In this document: positions 41,422 to 48,672 of the stretch, piece by piece
How the letters are laid out: every line of letters starts with the position of its first letter
Position numbering within the stretch: position 1 is the stretch's first letter
Source of the DNA: Streptomyces novaecaesareae
Lineage (GTDB): Bacteria; Actinomycetota; Actinomycetes; Streptomycetales; Streptomycetaceae
Length of the DNA stretch: 64,000 nt
Reading direction: 5' to 3'
Assembly (NCBI RefSeq): GCF_000716875.1
Contig: NZ_JNWQ01000064.1
Coordinates: 7,029 to 71,028 of the forward strand
The notes under the pieces: model-generated
Seen by the model: the letters and a program-made list of their open reading frames with translations, nothing else
What the model was told of the DNA's origin: nothing
Databases searched by the model: none
Program-made: the position numbers and the translations under genes

Positions 41422-42078
41422 ATGACTCCCCAGCAGCCGACCGCGGCCCTCCCGGACGCCTCGACCAACCCGGTCCAGGCGAAACTGGAGGCGCCGCTGT
41501 CGCTGCGCGAACGCAAGAAGCTGAAGACCCGCCAGACCATCCGCCGCGAGGCGTACCGGCTGTTCTCCGAACAGAGCTACGAGAACACCACCGTGGAGCA
41601 GATCGCCGCCGCCGCCGAGGTCTCGCCGTCCACCTTCTTCCGCTACTTCGCGACCAAGGAGGACCTGGTCCTCTCCGACGAGTACGACCCGGCGGTGATC
41701 GCCGCCCTGCTGGAGCGGCCCACCGACGAACCCTTCCTGACCTCCTGCCGGGAGGCCATGACCAGCCTGATCCGCGAACTGCTCCAGCACGAACGCGAGG
41801 AGCTGTTCACCCGGATGCGGCTGGTCACCGAGGTCCCAGCGCTGCGCGCCGGGATCCACCGCAGCGGCAACAACCCGCAGGCCCTGTTCCTCACCGTGCT
41901 CACTCGGCGGGCCGGCGTCGAGGAGCCCACGTACGACATGCGGGTCACCTCCGCCGCCATCGCCGCGGCCACCGCCGAAGCCCTCCTGCAGTGGGCCGCC
42001 GGCGGGGGCCGGGAGTCCATCGCGGACCTGATCGACCACACCTTCGCGCTGCTGGAGAGCGGCTTCGCCGGGGTCTGA
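41422..42078 (+). CDS. TetR-family regulator of the MFS exporter
   Basis: A 218-residue TetR regulator. The DNA-binding part is LRERKKLKTRQTIRREAYRL, FSEQSYENTTVEQIAAAAEV and SPSTFFRYFATKEDLVLSDE. The C-terminal domain (LLQHEREELFTRMRLVTEVP onwards) is helical. It lies 8 bp after the MFS gene and is likely translated from the same mRNA, repressing the operon. The ATG at 41422 gives MTPQQPTAALPDAST. Confidence 0.93.
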   Translation: MTPQQPTAALPDASTNPVQAKLEAPLSLRERKKLKTRQTIRREAYRLFSEQSYENTTVEQIAAAAEVSPSTFFRYFATKEDLVLSDEYDPAVIAALLERPTDEPFLTSCREAMTSLIRELLQHEREELFTRMRLVTEVPALRAGIHRSGNNPQALFLTVLTRRAGVEEPTYDMRVTSAAIAAATAEALLQWAAGGGRESIADLIDHTFALLESGFAGV

Positions 42079-42111
42079 ACCCAGGGTCCACAACCGGGCC
42101 CGACGACAGGC

Positions 42112-42144
42112 AGCGGGGCCCGGCCCTGTCGGCCGGGCCCCGCT
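42112..42144. terminator. Bidirectional terminator after the TetR gene
   Basis: A perfect 14-bp inverted repeat (AGCGGGGCCCGGCC) with a 5-nt loop, between convergent genes. Confidence 0.85.
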
Positions 42145-42150
42145 CCCCCC

Positions 42151-43056
42151 TCACCCGCGGCGGATGCCCGCCCTCCGCCGCAGGCCGGCGCCCGCGCCCG
42201 CCAGTGCGGTGGCGCCCAGGGCCGCGGCCGCCGTCACGGCCGGCAGCACCGAACCGCCGCCCGCCGCCGGCTCCGACGCGGCCACCGGCTGCGCGGCGGC
42301 CACCGGCTGCGAGCCGGCGTCCACCTGGTAGCCGCCGCCCTTGCCCGCCCGGTCGTACGCCGAGCCGGGCAGCTTGTCCCCGTACCGCTGGTGCACCAGC
42401 TGCTGGTACGCGGCCAGCGACACCCCGCCCGCGCCCACCGAGCGGCGGGCCTCGTCGTCCAGCGGCAGCACCCGGCCGTCGCGCAGCACGTACCAGGCGT
42501 TGACCTGCGGCTCGCGGAAGGCGGTGCCGCCGCCGCTGCCCGCCGCCTTCGCCGCGTAGTCGCTCTCGTCGCCGCCCGAGGCGATGTTGACCACCCGCCA
42601 GGCGTCGCCCTGCCGGACCGTCCAGACCGAGGCGGTCTGCCCGTCCGCCGCGACCACCTTGCTGGCGGTGAACTCCGCCTTCGCCACCGGCGCGCCCGGG
42701 GTGCCGGCCACGAAGCCCGCGTCCAGGACGTACACCGCCACCGTGTCACCGGCCGGCTGCGGCGCCGACGCGCTCGCCGCCCGCGCTTCCTCGGCGGCGC
42801 CGATGGTCAGCTGCTGGGTCGGCGGGACGCCCTTGCGGGCGAAGAAGTGGCCGACCTTGTCGAGGACGGCCGGATCCTGGACCGCGCTGCGGGCCCGGGC
42901 CAGCTCGGCGGCGGGCAGCGGGGCCGGGGCGGCCGCCGGGGCGTCGGCCGCCGGGGCCGGGGCGTCGGCGTGCGCGGCCGGGGCGAGTGCCAGCGCGAGG
43001 CCGGCGGTGAGCAGGGCGCCGGCGGCGGCCCGACGGAGACTACTGAGCTCGGTCAT
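42151..43056 (-). CDS. Secreted, C-terminally membrane-anchored protein of unknown function
   Basis: A 301-residue exported protein. A signal peptide ([20 protein letters not shown], then ALALAPAAHADAP) is followed by an Ala/Pro-rich stretch. A mixed domain comes next (DTVAVYVLDAGFVAGTPGAP; WTVRQGDAWRVVNIASGGDE; NAWYVLRDGRVLPLDDEARR). A C-terminal TM (VLPAVTAAAALGATALAGAG) ends in a basic GLRRRAGIRRG tail, which resembles a sortase-less membrane anchor. It follows the papain-like protease gene by 9 bp in the same operon, so it may be its inhibitor, substrate or surface partner. GAGGGG precedes the ATG. Confidence 0.7.
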   Translation of the reverse strand: MTELSSLRRAAAGALLTAGLALALAPAAHADAPAPAADAPAAAPAPLPAAELARARSAVQDPAVLDKVGHFFARKGVPPTQQLTIGAAEEARAASASAPQPAGDTVAVYVLDAGFVAGTPGAPVAKAEFTASKVVAADGQTASVWTVRQGDAWRVVNIASGGDESDYAAKAAGSGGGTAFREPQVNAWYVLRDGRVLPLDDEARRSVGAGGVSLAAYQQLVHQRYGDKLPGSAYDRAGKGGGYQVDAGSQPVAAAQPVAASEPAAGGGSVLPAVTAAAALGATALAGAGAGLRRRAGIRRG

Positions 43057-43065
43057 GGTCGCCCC

Positions 43066-43734
43066 TCACGCGCCGATCCGGTACAGGGAGTGGGTCCACG
43101 AGAACGTGTCGTTGTTCACGTAGTACCAGTAGTCCGCCCAGTTGTAGCGGTAGTTGGACGGCCACGGGTCACCCCAGTAGACCCAGTTGTTCCCGGTGTC
43201 GTAGCCGTACAGGACGTGCATGTGCCCGCCGCCGGAACTCCACTGGATGCGGGTCTCGACCGGCCGGTCGGCGTCCACCTCGGCCTGCACGGTGGTGTAG
43301 CGCAGGTAGCCGGTGACGTAGGAGCCCGGGTTGATGCCGACCCAGTTCAGCCCGTTCTGCACATCGGCCAGCGTGGCCTGGCTGTTGGGGCAGCTGGAGT
43401 TGATCGAGCGGCCGAACGCCGCGTTGCAGAACTGGTTCTGGCTGTAGCTGTAGCCGAACCAGGTCGCGATGGTGTTCCCGCTCGCCGCCCAGCACCAGTT
43501 GGTCTGCTGTTGCTGCTGCATGGTGATGTTGAGCTTCTTGAACGTGCCGGCCGGATCGGCCGTGCTGCCGGGCGCGGCGGCCTGGCGGACCTGGTGTGGG
43601 GCCCGGTCCTGAGTGGGGGCGGCTGTGGGGGCGGCGATCGCGGGCGCCGCCACTGCGGCGGTGAGCACCGGGCCCAGCACGCCGAGGGCGAGCACCGAGA
43701 CCGTACGGCGCAGCCGTATCCGTGGAACTGGCAT
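43066..43734 (-). CDS. Secreted papain-like cysteine protease
   Basis: A 222-residue secreted protein with signal peptide RIRLRRTVSVLALGVLGPVL to about AIAAP. The catalytic Cys is C81 in QQQQQTNWCWAASGNTIATW, and the His is probably H171 or H173 in SSGGGHMHVLYGYDTGN. D189 in WVYWGDPWP is a likely third residue. This fits the papain-like (peptidase C70/C39-like) family, in which secreted members can be effectors or toxins. The ATG at 43734 follows AAGGAGG. It is the first gene of a two-gene operon with a membrane-anchored partner. The regulator gene on the other strand starts about 190 bp away. Confidence 0.82.
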   Translation of the reverse strand: MPVPRIRLRRTVSVLALGVLGPVLTAAVAAPAIAAPTAAPTQDRAPHQVRQAAAPGSTADPAGTFKKLNITMQQQQQTNWCWAASGNTIATWFGYSYSQNQFCNAAFGRSINSSCPNSQATLADVQNGLNWVGINPGSYVTGYLRYTTVQAEVDADRPVETRIQWSSGGGHMHVLYGYDTGNNWVYWGDPWPSNYRYNWADYWYYVNNDTFSWTHSLYRIGA

Positions 43735-43922
43735 GGGGGAAATGCCTCCTTGCACGAGTGGTGCGAGTGCTGTGTGGGGGCGCGGTCCGGATCGCGCCCC
43801 GAGCATCGCGCCCCGCCCGGAGACGGGTCAACGGGCTTGGCGGAAGGCCTGGTTCAGGTGTGAACGGGCGGACGCCGATGTGAACCCCGCCCCGCGAACC
43901 CCCGCGTAACACGCCCGGACCG

Positions 43923-44933
43923 GTGACAAACCGCCGCCCCGATGTGAATATTCACGGTCAAAACACGGTCAGCCCGCTTCCCCCCTCCGAGGAGGCCGCC
44001 ATCCACCGCAGCGACCACGCCGACCTCGCCGCCGCCCTGCGCACCGGCCCGTTCCACCTCGCCCTGCGCACCGCCATCACCGTCCGCGGCCTCGCCCTGC
44101 ACCGGATCCGCCGCCACCTCGCACTACGCGGCGTGAACGTCGGCCTCACCAGCCTCAGCTACTGGCAACAGGGCCGCCGCCGCCCCGAACGCCCCGAATC
44201 CCTGCGCGCCGTCGCCGCCCTCGAAGACGTCCTCGACCTGCCCGAGCACTCCCTCACCCGACTGCTCGGCCCCCGCCGCGCCGCCGACACCACCCCGGCC
44301 GGCCCGCCCGTACGCCCCTACCGCGACCTCATCACCCCCGCCACCGCCGTCGACGACCTGCTCGCCACCATCGCCGGCCCGCGCGACACCGGCCTGCACA
44401 CCATCACCCACATCGAACGCATCCGGATCGGCCCCGACCGCCGACTCACCCGCCGCGACTCCCAACATGCCCTACGCGCCCACCGCGACGGCATCGACCG
44501 CTACCTCGCCCTCTACCAGGGCGACCCCGGCAGCGACATCACCCTCGTCGGCGTCCGCGCCGAGGAGAACTGCCGCCCCGGCCGCGTCCGCCGCGACCAG
44601 GCCCACCACCTGCTCGCCGCCGAACTCCTCCTCGACCGCCGCCTCCGCGCCGGCGACACCCACCTGCTCGGCTACGGCTTCGACGATGCCCCCTCCCCCG
44701 ACCCCAGCTGCGAATACGTCCGCGGCTTCAACTCCGGGGCCGGCCAGTACGTCCTCCAGGTCACCTTCCACCCCGCCGCCCTCCCCGTCCGCTGCCACCG
44801 CTTCGCCCTCCACTCCCCGGGCGAAGCCCCGTACGAGTCCGAGGAGTTGACCCTGGACGGCCACCACTGCGTCCACCTCGTCGCGACGGCGCTGCGGCCG
44901 TGCATCCTGGGGATCCGGTGGGACTGGGAGTGA
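43923..44933 (+). CDS. Helix-turn-helix-type regulator, start uncertain
   Basis: Up to 336 residues. Residues ~38-110 (TGPFHLALRTAITVRGLALH; RIRRHLALRGVNVGLTSLSY; WQQGRRRPERPESLRAVAAL; EDVLDLPEHSLTRLLGP) read as an XRE-like DNA-binding region. The rest (DITLVGVRAEENCRPGRVRR; QYVLQVTFHPAALPVRCHRF) is a probable sensor domain with no recognised family. The GTG at 43923 has no ribosome-binding site, and a GTGAATATTCAC palindrome lies within the first codons. The gene may therefore be leaderless or start further downstream. Its codon third positions are unusually C-rich even for this window. Divergent from the papain-like protease operon, which it might control. Confidence 0.7.
   Translation: MTNRRPDVNIHGQNTVSPLPPSEEAAIHRSDHADLAAALRTGPFHLALRTAITVRGLALHRIRRHLALRGVNVGLTSLSYWQQGRRRPERPESLRAVAALEDVLDLPEHSLTRLLGPRRAADTTPAGPPVRPYRDLITPATAVDDLLATIAGPRDTGLHTITHIERIRIGPDRRLTRRDSQHALRAHRDGIDRYLALYQGDPGSDITLVGVRAEENCRPGRVRRDQAHHLLAAELLLDRRLRAGDTHLLGYGFDDAPSPDPSCEYVRGFNSGAGQYVLQVTFHPAALPVRCHRFALHSPGEAPYESEELTLDGHHCVHLVATALRPCILGIRWDWE
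43944..43955. promoter_or_regulatory. GTGAATATTCAC palindrome
   Basis: A 12-bp perfect palindrome between the protease operon and the regulator, or inside the annotated 5' end of the latter. Two GATGTGAA stretches lie nearby (about 43877 and 43941). Confidence 0.5.
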
Positions 44934-44939
44934 CGGCGG

Positions 44940-45551
44940 TCAGTGCGACCAGTACGGGTCGTCGAGGTCGGGCGCGGGCTCAGGGCTCGGCCGCTCGCCG
45001 ATCGGAGGGGCGCCGTAGTCCTTCTCGGGCTGATAGCGCACCAGGAAGAGCTCCGCGCTCAGGCTCACCGCGACGTAGGAGTCAGCCGTGGAGCTGGTCA
45101 CCGAGAGCGTGAACAGGACGTCACCGCGTCCGGAGCAGTGCAGTTCGGTGTAGTGCCGCGCCAGGTGCTCCACCGTGACGTCGGATCTCCGGCAATCGCC
45201 CCAGAGCTGCTTCATCCGTTCCAGCAGCACCTCGGTCTTCGCCGGGGCCACCTTCGTCCGGACGGAGACGACTTCCCTGACGCCGGACAGCAGGCTCGGC
45301 TCACCGTCAGCGTGCTCCGGCCTGCGGTCCACGGCGTAGAAACCGCCGAAGTAGCTCACCGGTGGAGCGATCGCTCCCATGGCCGCCTGAAGGGTGTCGT
45401 CGAGCTGCGCCTTGGTCTCGCGCGGGCTCCGGGCGTTCTCCCGGTCCTTCAGGGCCATCGGACCGTAGCCGTTGTAGAACAGCCCCACGCCGGTGGCCAG
45501 GACGAGCACCGTCGCCACGGAACAGCCCAGCGCGCGTCGCGGCCGCTTCAC
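44940..45551 (-). CDS. Membrane-anchored extracytoplasmic protein in the second DUF1023 operon
   Basis: A 203-residue protein with one N-terminal membrane or signal segment (RALGCSVATVLVLATGVGLF) and an extracytoplasmic domain (QLDDTLQAAMGAIAPPVSYF; VTVEHLARHYTELHCSGRGD; VLFTLSVTSSTADSYVAVSL). It ends in a Pro-rich acidic tail (ERPSPEPAPDLDDPYWSH). The GTG start overlaps the DUF1023 stop by 4 bp (GTGA), so the genes are translationally coupled. No family was recognised. A membrane partner or immunity-like protein for the hydrolase is possible, but not shown. Confidence 0.65.
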   Translation of the reverse strand: MKRPRRALGCSVATVLVLATGVGLFYNGYGPMALKDRENARSPRETKAQLDDTLQAAMGAIAPPVSYFGGFYAVDRRPEHADGEPSLLSGVREVVSVRTKVAPAKTEVLLERMKQLWGDCRRSDVTVEHLARHYTELHCSGRGDVLFTLSVTSSTADSYVAVSLSAELFLVRYQPEKDYGAPPIGERPSPEPAPDLDDPYWSH

Positions 45552-47221
45552 CCGCGTTGGCCCGTCAGCTTGACGCCCCCGCTGCCGCTGACGATCGCCG
45601 CGATGTTGTCCAGCGAGGGCCCGCCACGTCCGTTCAGGTACTTGGTGTGCGCGTCGATGGGGTTGCCGCGGCTCCAGTCGTCGACGGTGAAGCGGTTCGC
45701 GCCGAAGTGCTTGCTGGACGGATCCCGCCCGTACCAGCGTTCGTCCGGGTCGATGCTGAACTTCGACGGGGCGTGCGTCACGATGTCGTTGGCGGCGGCA
45801 CCGACCCAGACGTGGCCGGAGGGCATCTTGAGGTCGGAGGCCTTGTCCGCTCCGACGCCCGGGCTGCCGATGAAGACCACGTCGTCCGGCGGCGCGTAGT
45901 GCGAGCCCGGTTGGGTGGCGAGCTTGGTGGCCTGCCCGACCAGGTACGAACCGTAGCTGTGCCCGACCGCGGTGATGTGCGCAGGCTGGGTGCCTTCGTG
46001 ACTGGCCCGCACTCCGCCGAGGAACTTCGCGTACGCCGGGGCGCCGTCCTTGCCCGCCTTCGTCGATGCCGCCCCGAAGTCCATCCCCGGCGAGTCGTAC
46101 CCGAGCCAGACGATCGAGGCGACGGAGTGGCCGGCCGGGGCCTTGCGGCTCGCCGCGCGGTAGAGGTTCAACGCGTTCTCCGCCTCGTTGGTCCCGTCGT
46201 TCTCCCCCGGGCCGAGGCTGTCCATGGTGGTGGTGATCCCCGGCACGTAGGCGGAGATGTCGGTGGCGGTGTCCGGGTTCCCGTAGGAGAGGACGGCCCG
46301 GCCCTGACCCTCGCCGCCGAGTCCGAGCAGGTAGATCGGTGGTTGTTCTCCCTCGTGCTGCCGCAGGCGCGCGTCGATGGGCCCGTAGAGGGCGAGCAGG
46401 TCCTTCTCTCCGGCGTTCAGCTCGCCCGGCTTCTTGTCTCTGATGGAGTGCATCAGGGCTTCCAAGCGGTCACGGTTCACCTTGTCCCGCACGTCCGCCG
46501 GAACGCCGTCGAGGTTGCCGAGCACCTCCGGGTGGTGGCTGAGGAACCACTGCTGCCCCTCCGGCCCGAGGCCCTTCCACCAGGAGTTGACCTCGGTGGG
46601 GGAGGCGTCCTTGTCCGGTATGTTCCGCTGCCAGAGGGGATTGGCTCCCTCGGCCCAGGTCTCCAGGTACGCGTCGGCACTCGCCGTCTTCTCGTCCAGG
46701 CCGGACTTGTCCGTGGCGTGGCCCGCGAACCGCTTCAGCTCGGAGGCCAGGCCCTCGTCGGCGCGGGTGGCCTCGGACAGCGCCGTGCCGATCCGCTTGC
46801 CGATCTCCTCGGCGGCTGCCTTCTGCTTGGCCTGCCAGTCGGTGGCCTGGTACGGATTGGTCGACGGGGGCCAGCTCACGGTGCCGTCGTCGCCGACCGT
46901 GAAGCCCTTGGCCTGGGCATCGGCGAGCGCCTGCTTGAGCTTGCCCTGGGCGAGCGTGAAGGAGTCGGTGTAGTCCCGCAACTCCTTGCCGATGCAGCTG
47001 AGCTCGGTCATCGCGGCGTTCAGCTTGGTGGTGATGCCGTCCAGGACGGGGATCGCCGCGGCGGACGCCGGACCGCTCCAGCCGGATCCGTGGACCCGGT
47101 CGGTGGTACCGCTCTTCCAGTCGGCGGCGTGCTGGGCATAGGCCTTGCACAACGCGTCGTAGGCGTCGGCCGCCGCATAGAGGTCCGCCGGTTTCGCGTT
47201 CCTCAGACTTACGAGGTCCAT
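45548..47221 (-). CDS. Second DUF1023 alpha/beta-hydrolase, paralogue of the 24-kb gene
   Basis: A 557-residue protein with the same architecture as the product at 24.1-25.7 kb. The start is MDLVSLRNAKPADLYAAADA, with a helical N-terminal domain and an SGWSGPASAAA turn. The linker has DASPTEVNSWWKGLGPEGQQ, almost identical to the other copy. The hydrolase nucleophile is S422 in HITAVGHSYGSYLVGQATK, and VFIGSPGVGADKASDL follows. YLLGLGGEGQGRAVLSYGNP matches the LLLGVGGEGQGRGIISFGNP segment of the first copy. Probably an exported esterase-like enzyme. The start at 47221 is 85 bp from a divergent small helical protein gene. Confidence 0.82.
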   Translation of the reverse strand: MDLVSLRNAKPADLYAAADAYDALCKAYAQHAADWKSGTTDRVHGSGWSGPASAAAIPVLDGITTKLNAAMTELSCIGKELRDYTDSFTLAQGKLKQALADAQAKGFTVGDDGTVSWPPSTNPYQATDWQAKQKAAAEEIGKRIGTALSEATRADEGLASELKRFAGHATDKSGLDEKTASADAYLETWAEGANPLWQRNIPDKDASPTEVNSWWKGLGPEGQQWFLSHHPEVLGNLDGVPADVRDKVNRDRLEALMHSIRDKKPGELNAGEKDLLALYGPIDARLRQHEGEQPPIYLLGLGGEGQGRAVLSYGNPDTATDISAYVPGITTTMDSLGPGENDGTNEAENALNLYRAASRKAPAGHSVASIVWLGYDSPGMDFGAASTKAGKDGAPAYAKFLGGVRASHEGTQPAHITAVGHSYGSYLVGQATKLATQPGSHYAPPDDVVFIGSPGVGADKASDLKMPSGHVWVGAAANDIVTHAPSKFSIDPDERWYGRDPSSKHFGANRFTVDDWSRGNPIDAHTKYLNGRGGPSLDNIAAIVSGSGGVKLTGQRG

Positions 47222-47306
47222 GACGTTCCCCCGTCACCTGTGAGTGTCCCCCGTGGCACTCGTGGCTACGATAACCCCGCCAGCCGACACAGTGTCAGGA
47301 GGGGCG

Positions 47307-47663
47307 ATGCCCAGCGATCCAGGATTCACCGTCAAACCGGGCGAGTTGACCGCCGCCGGGAACAACGCGCTGGCGGTGGCCGGGAAGGTCCCCGACGAGA
47401 CGGCGAAATTGGCGGAGCCCAGCGACAAGGCGGCCGGGGGCCTGGCGGGCTGGCAGAGCGGGGCGGCGCTGCAGGGGTGCAGCACGGCCTGGAAGTCGCT
47501 GCTGGACGGTCTTGCCGGCGACATGAAGACGGCCGGGGGCAACCTGATCGCCTGCGCGCAGACCTACGTGAACGCCGACCACCTGCCGGCGCCCACCGCG
47601 GCGGGCGCCGACGACCCGTTCCGGACGAAGGTGGTCGGCGTCCATCCGACCAAGGACGCGTAA
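47307..47663 (+). CDS. Small WXG100-like helical protein, divergent from the second DUF1023 gene
   Basis: A 118-residue protein with two helices (PGELTAAGNNALAVAGKVPD; AWKSLLDGLAGDMKTAGGNL) and a GLAGWQSGAAL turn close to a WXG motif. AGGAGGGG precedes the ATG. It resembles the small protein at 23.7 kb in size, helix pattern and a C-terminal stretch, although the sequences are clearly diverged. It is likely a partner of the divergent hydrolase or a type VII-like secreted protein. Function is inferred from architecture only. Confidence 0.65.
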   Translation: MPSDPGFTVKPGELTAAGNNALAVAGKVPDETAKLAEPSDKAAGGLAGWQSGAALQGCSTAWKSLLDGLAGDMKTAGGNLIACAQTYVNADHLPAPTAAGADDPFRTKVVGVHPTKDA

Positions 47664-47668
47664 CTCCC

Positions 47669-48529
47669 TTACTGTGCCCGGAAGTCCGTGATCAGGCAGT
47701 CCTCCACCGGCAGGTACCCGATCTGCTGGTAGATCGAGTTGCTGGTCGGGTTGGCCAGGTCGGTGTAGAGCAGAACCTCCTCTGCTCCCAGGGTGAGGAC
47801 GTACGCGGAGGCGGCGGCCGTGACGGCGCTGCCGTAGCCGCGGCCGCGGTGGTCGGTGGGGGTGTAGACCGGGCCGATGCGGGACATTCCGACGAGCACC
47901 GGGCTGCTGGCGGCCAGGGCGACCGGGCCGCCCTCGTCCTCCCACAGGTGGAGGCTGCCGGCCGCGATCCGCTCGTCCACCGTCCTTGGCACGTTGGGCA
48001 GTTCGACCTTGGCCTCGGCCCCGAACTCCTCGTACCAGCGGATCGCCAGCTCGCGGTCGGCCGGTGCGGCCAACCGGTGCCGGCCTGCGGGCGGCCGCGG
48101 CGGGTCGGTCAACTCGCCGAGCCGGTAGAGCCGTTCCTCGACGCGCACGGACTGCTCGGTGCCGGTGGCGGCCGTCCAGGCCGCGGCGAAGGCGCGGACC
48201 GTGTCCGCCGCCCCGCCGACCCCGGTCACGGTGGTGAACCCGGGCCCGGCGGCCGCCAGTCCGAGCGCCAGCTCGGCGGCCGCGGCCTCCGGCATGCAGG
48301 AGAGCCGGGGGTCGAACGGGGGCGTCTGCAGGAAGGCGCCGCCGACCGGGCCGCCCTCCTCGGCCCGCCACCAGCCGAAGACCGGTGGCTCGCCGAACAC
48401 GTCCAGCCCGGCCTCGGCCAGCCGGTGCACGATGGTGAGCAGGACGGTGTTCTCGGCGGGGCGGGCGGCGAGGAAGGCGCCCGCCTGGGCCCGGAAATCG
48501 TCGAGGGAGGTACTGAAAGTCCAGGTCAT
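47669..48529 (-). CDS. GNAT-family N-acetyltransferase
   Basis: A 286-residue protein whose C-terminal part has the GNAT acetyl-CoA loop and fold: RIGPVYTPTDHRGRGYGSAV (RxxGxG/A pattern), TAAASAYVLTLGAEEVLLYT and NPTSNSIYQQIGYLPVEDC. The N-terminal half (WRAEEGGPVGGAFLQTPPFD; AAAELALGLAAAGPGFTTVT) is a second, degenerate domain, as in several actinobacterial GNAT proteins. The ATG at 48529 gives MTWTFSTSLDDFRAQ. The acceptor is unknown. Confidence 0.88.
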   Translation of the reverse strand: MTWTFSTSLDDFRAQAGAFLAARPAENTVLLTIVHRLAEAGLDVFGEPPVFGWWRAEEGGPVGGAFLQTPPFDPRLSCMPEAAAAELALGLAAAGPGFTTVTGVGGAADTVRAFAAAWTAATGTEQSVRVEERLYRLGELTDPPRPPAGRHRLAAPADRELAIRWYEEFGAEAKVELPNVPRTVDERIAAGSLHLWEDEGGPVALAASSPVLVGMSRIGPVYTPTDHRGRGYGSAVTAAASAYVLTLGAEEVLLYTDLANPTSNSIYQQIGYLPVEDCLITDFRAQ

Positions 48530-48606
48530 GGCCCATGTTCGCCCCGACCTGCCCACTCCCGCCAACGATTATTCGGGCTCCTGCCGGCCCCGCGCTCCTG
48601 CTGGCT

Positions 48607-48672
48607 CCGGGCTACTCGACCGTCGACGCCGGGCTGTTCGACCGCCGCGCCCGGCTACTCGACCGCCGCGCC
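48607..48672 (-). repeat. Three ~22-bp repeats over the stop codon of the DUF255 gene
   Basis: Units CCGGGCTACTCGACCGTCGA..., CCGGGCTGTTCGACCGCCGC... and CCGGCTACTCGACCGCCGCG... lie on the plus strand. Read on the coding strand, each carries GTCGAGTAGCC or GTCGAACAGCC, so the end of the gene with its TAG has been duplicated. Confidence 0.8.
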
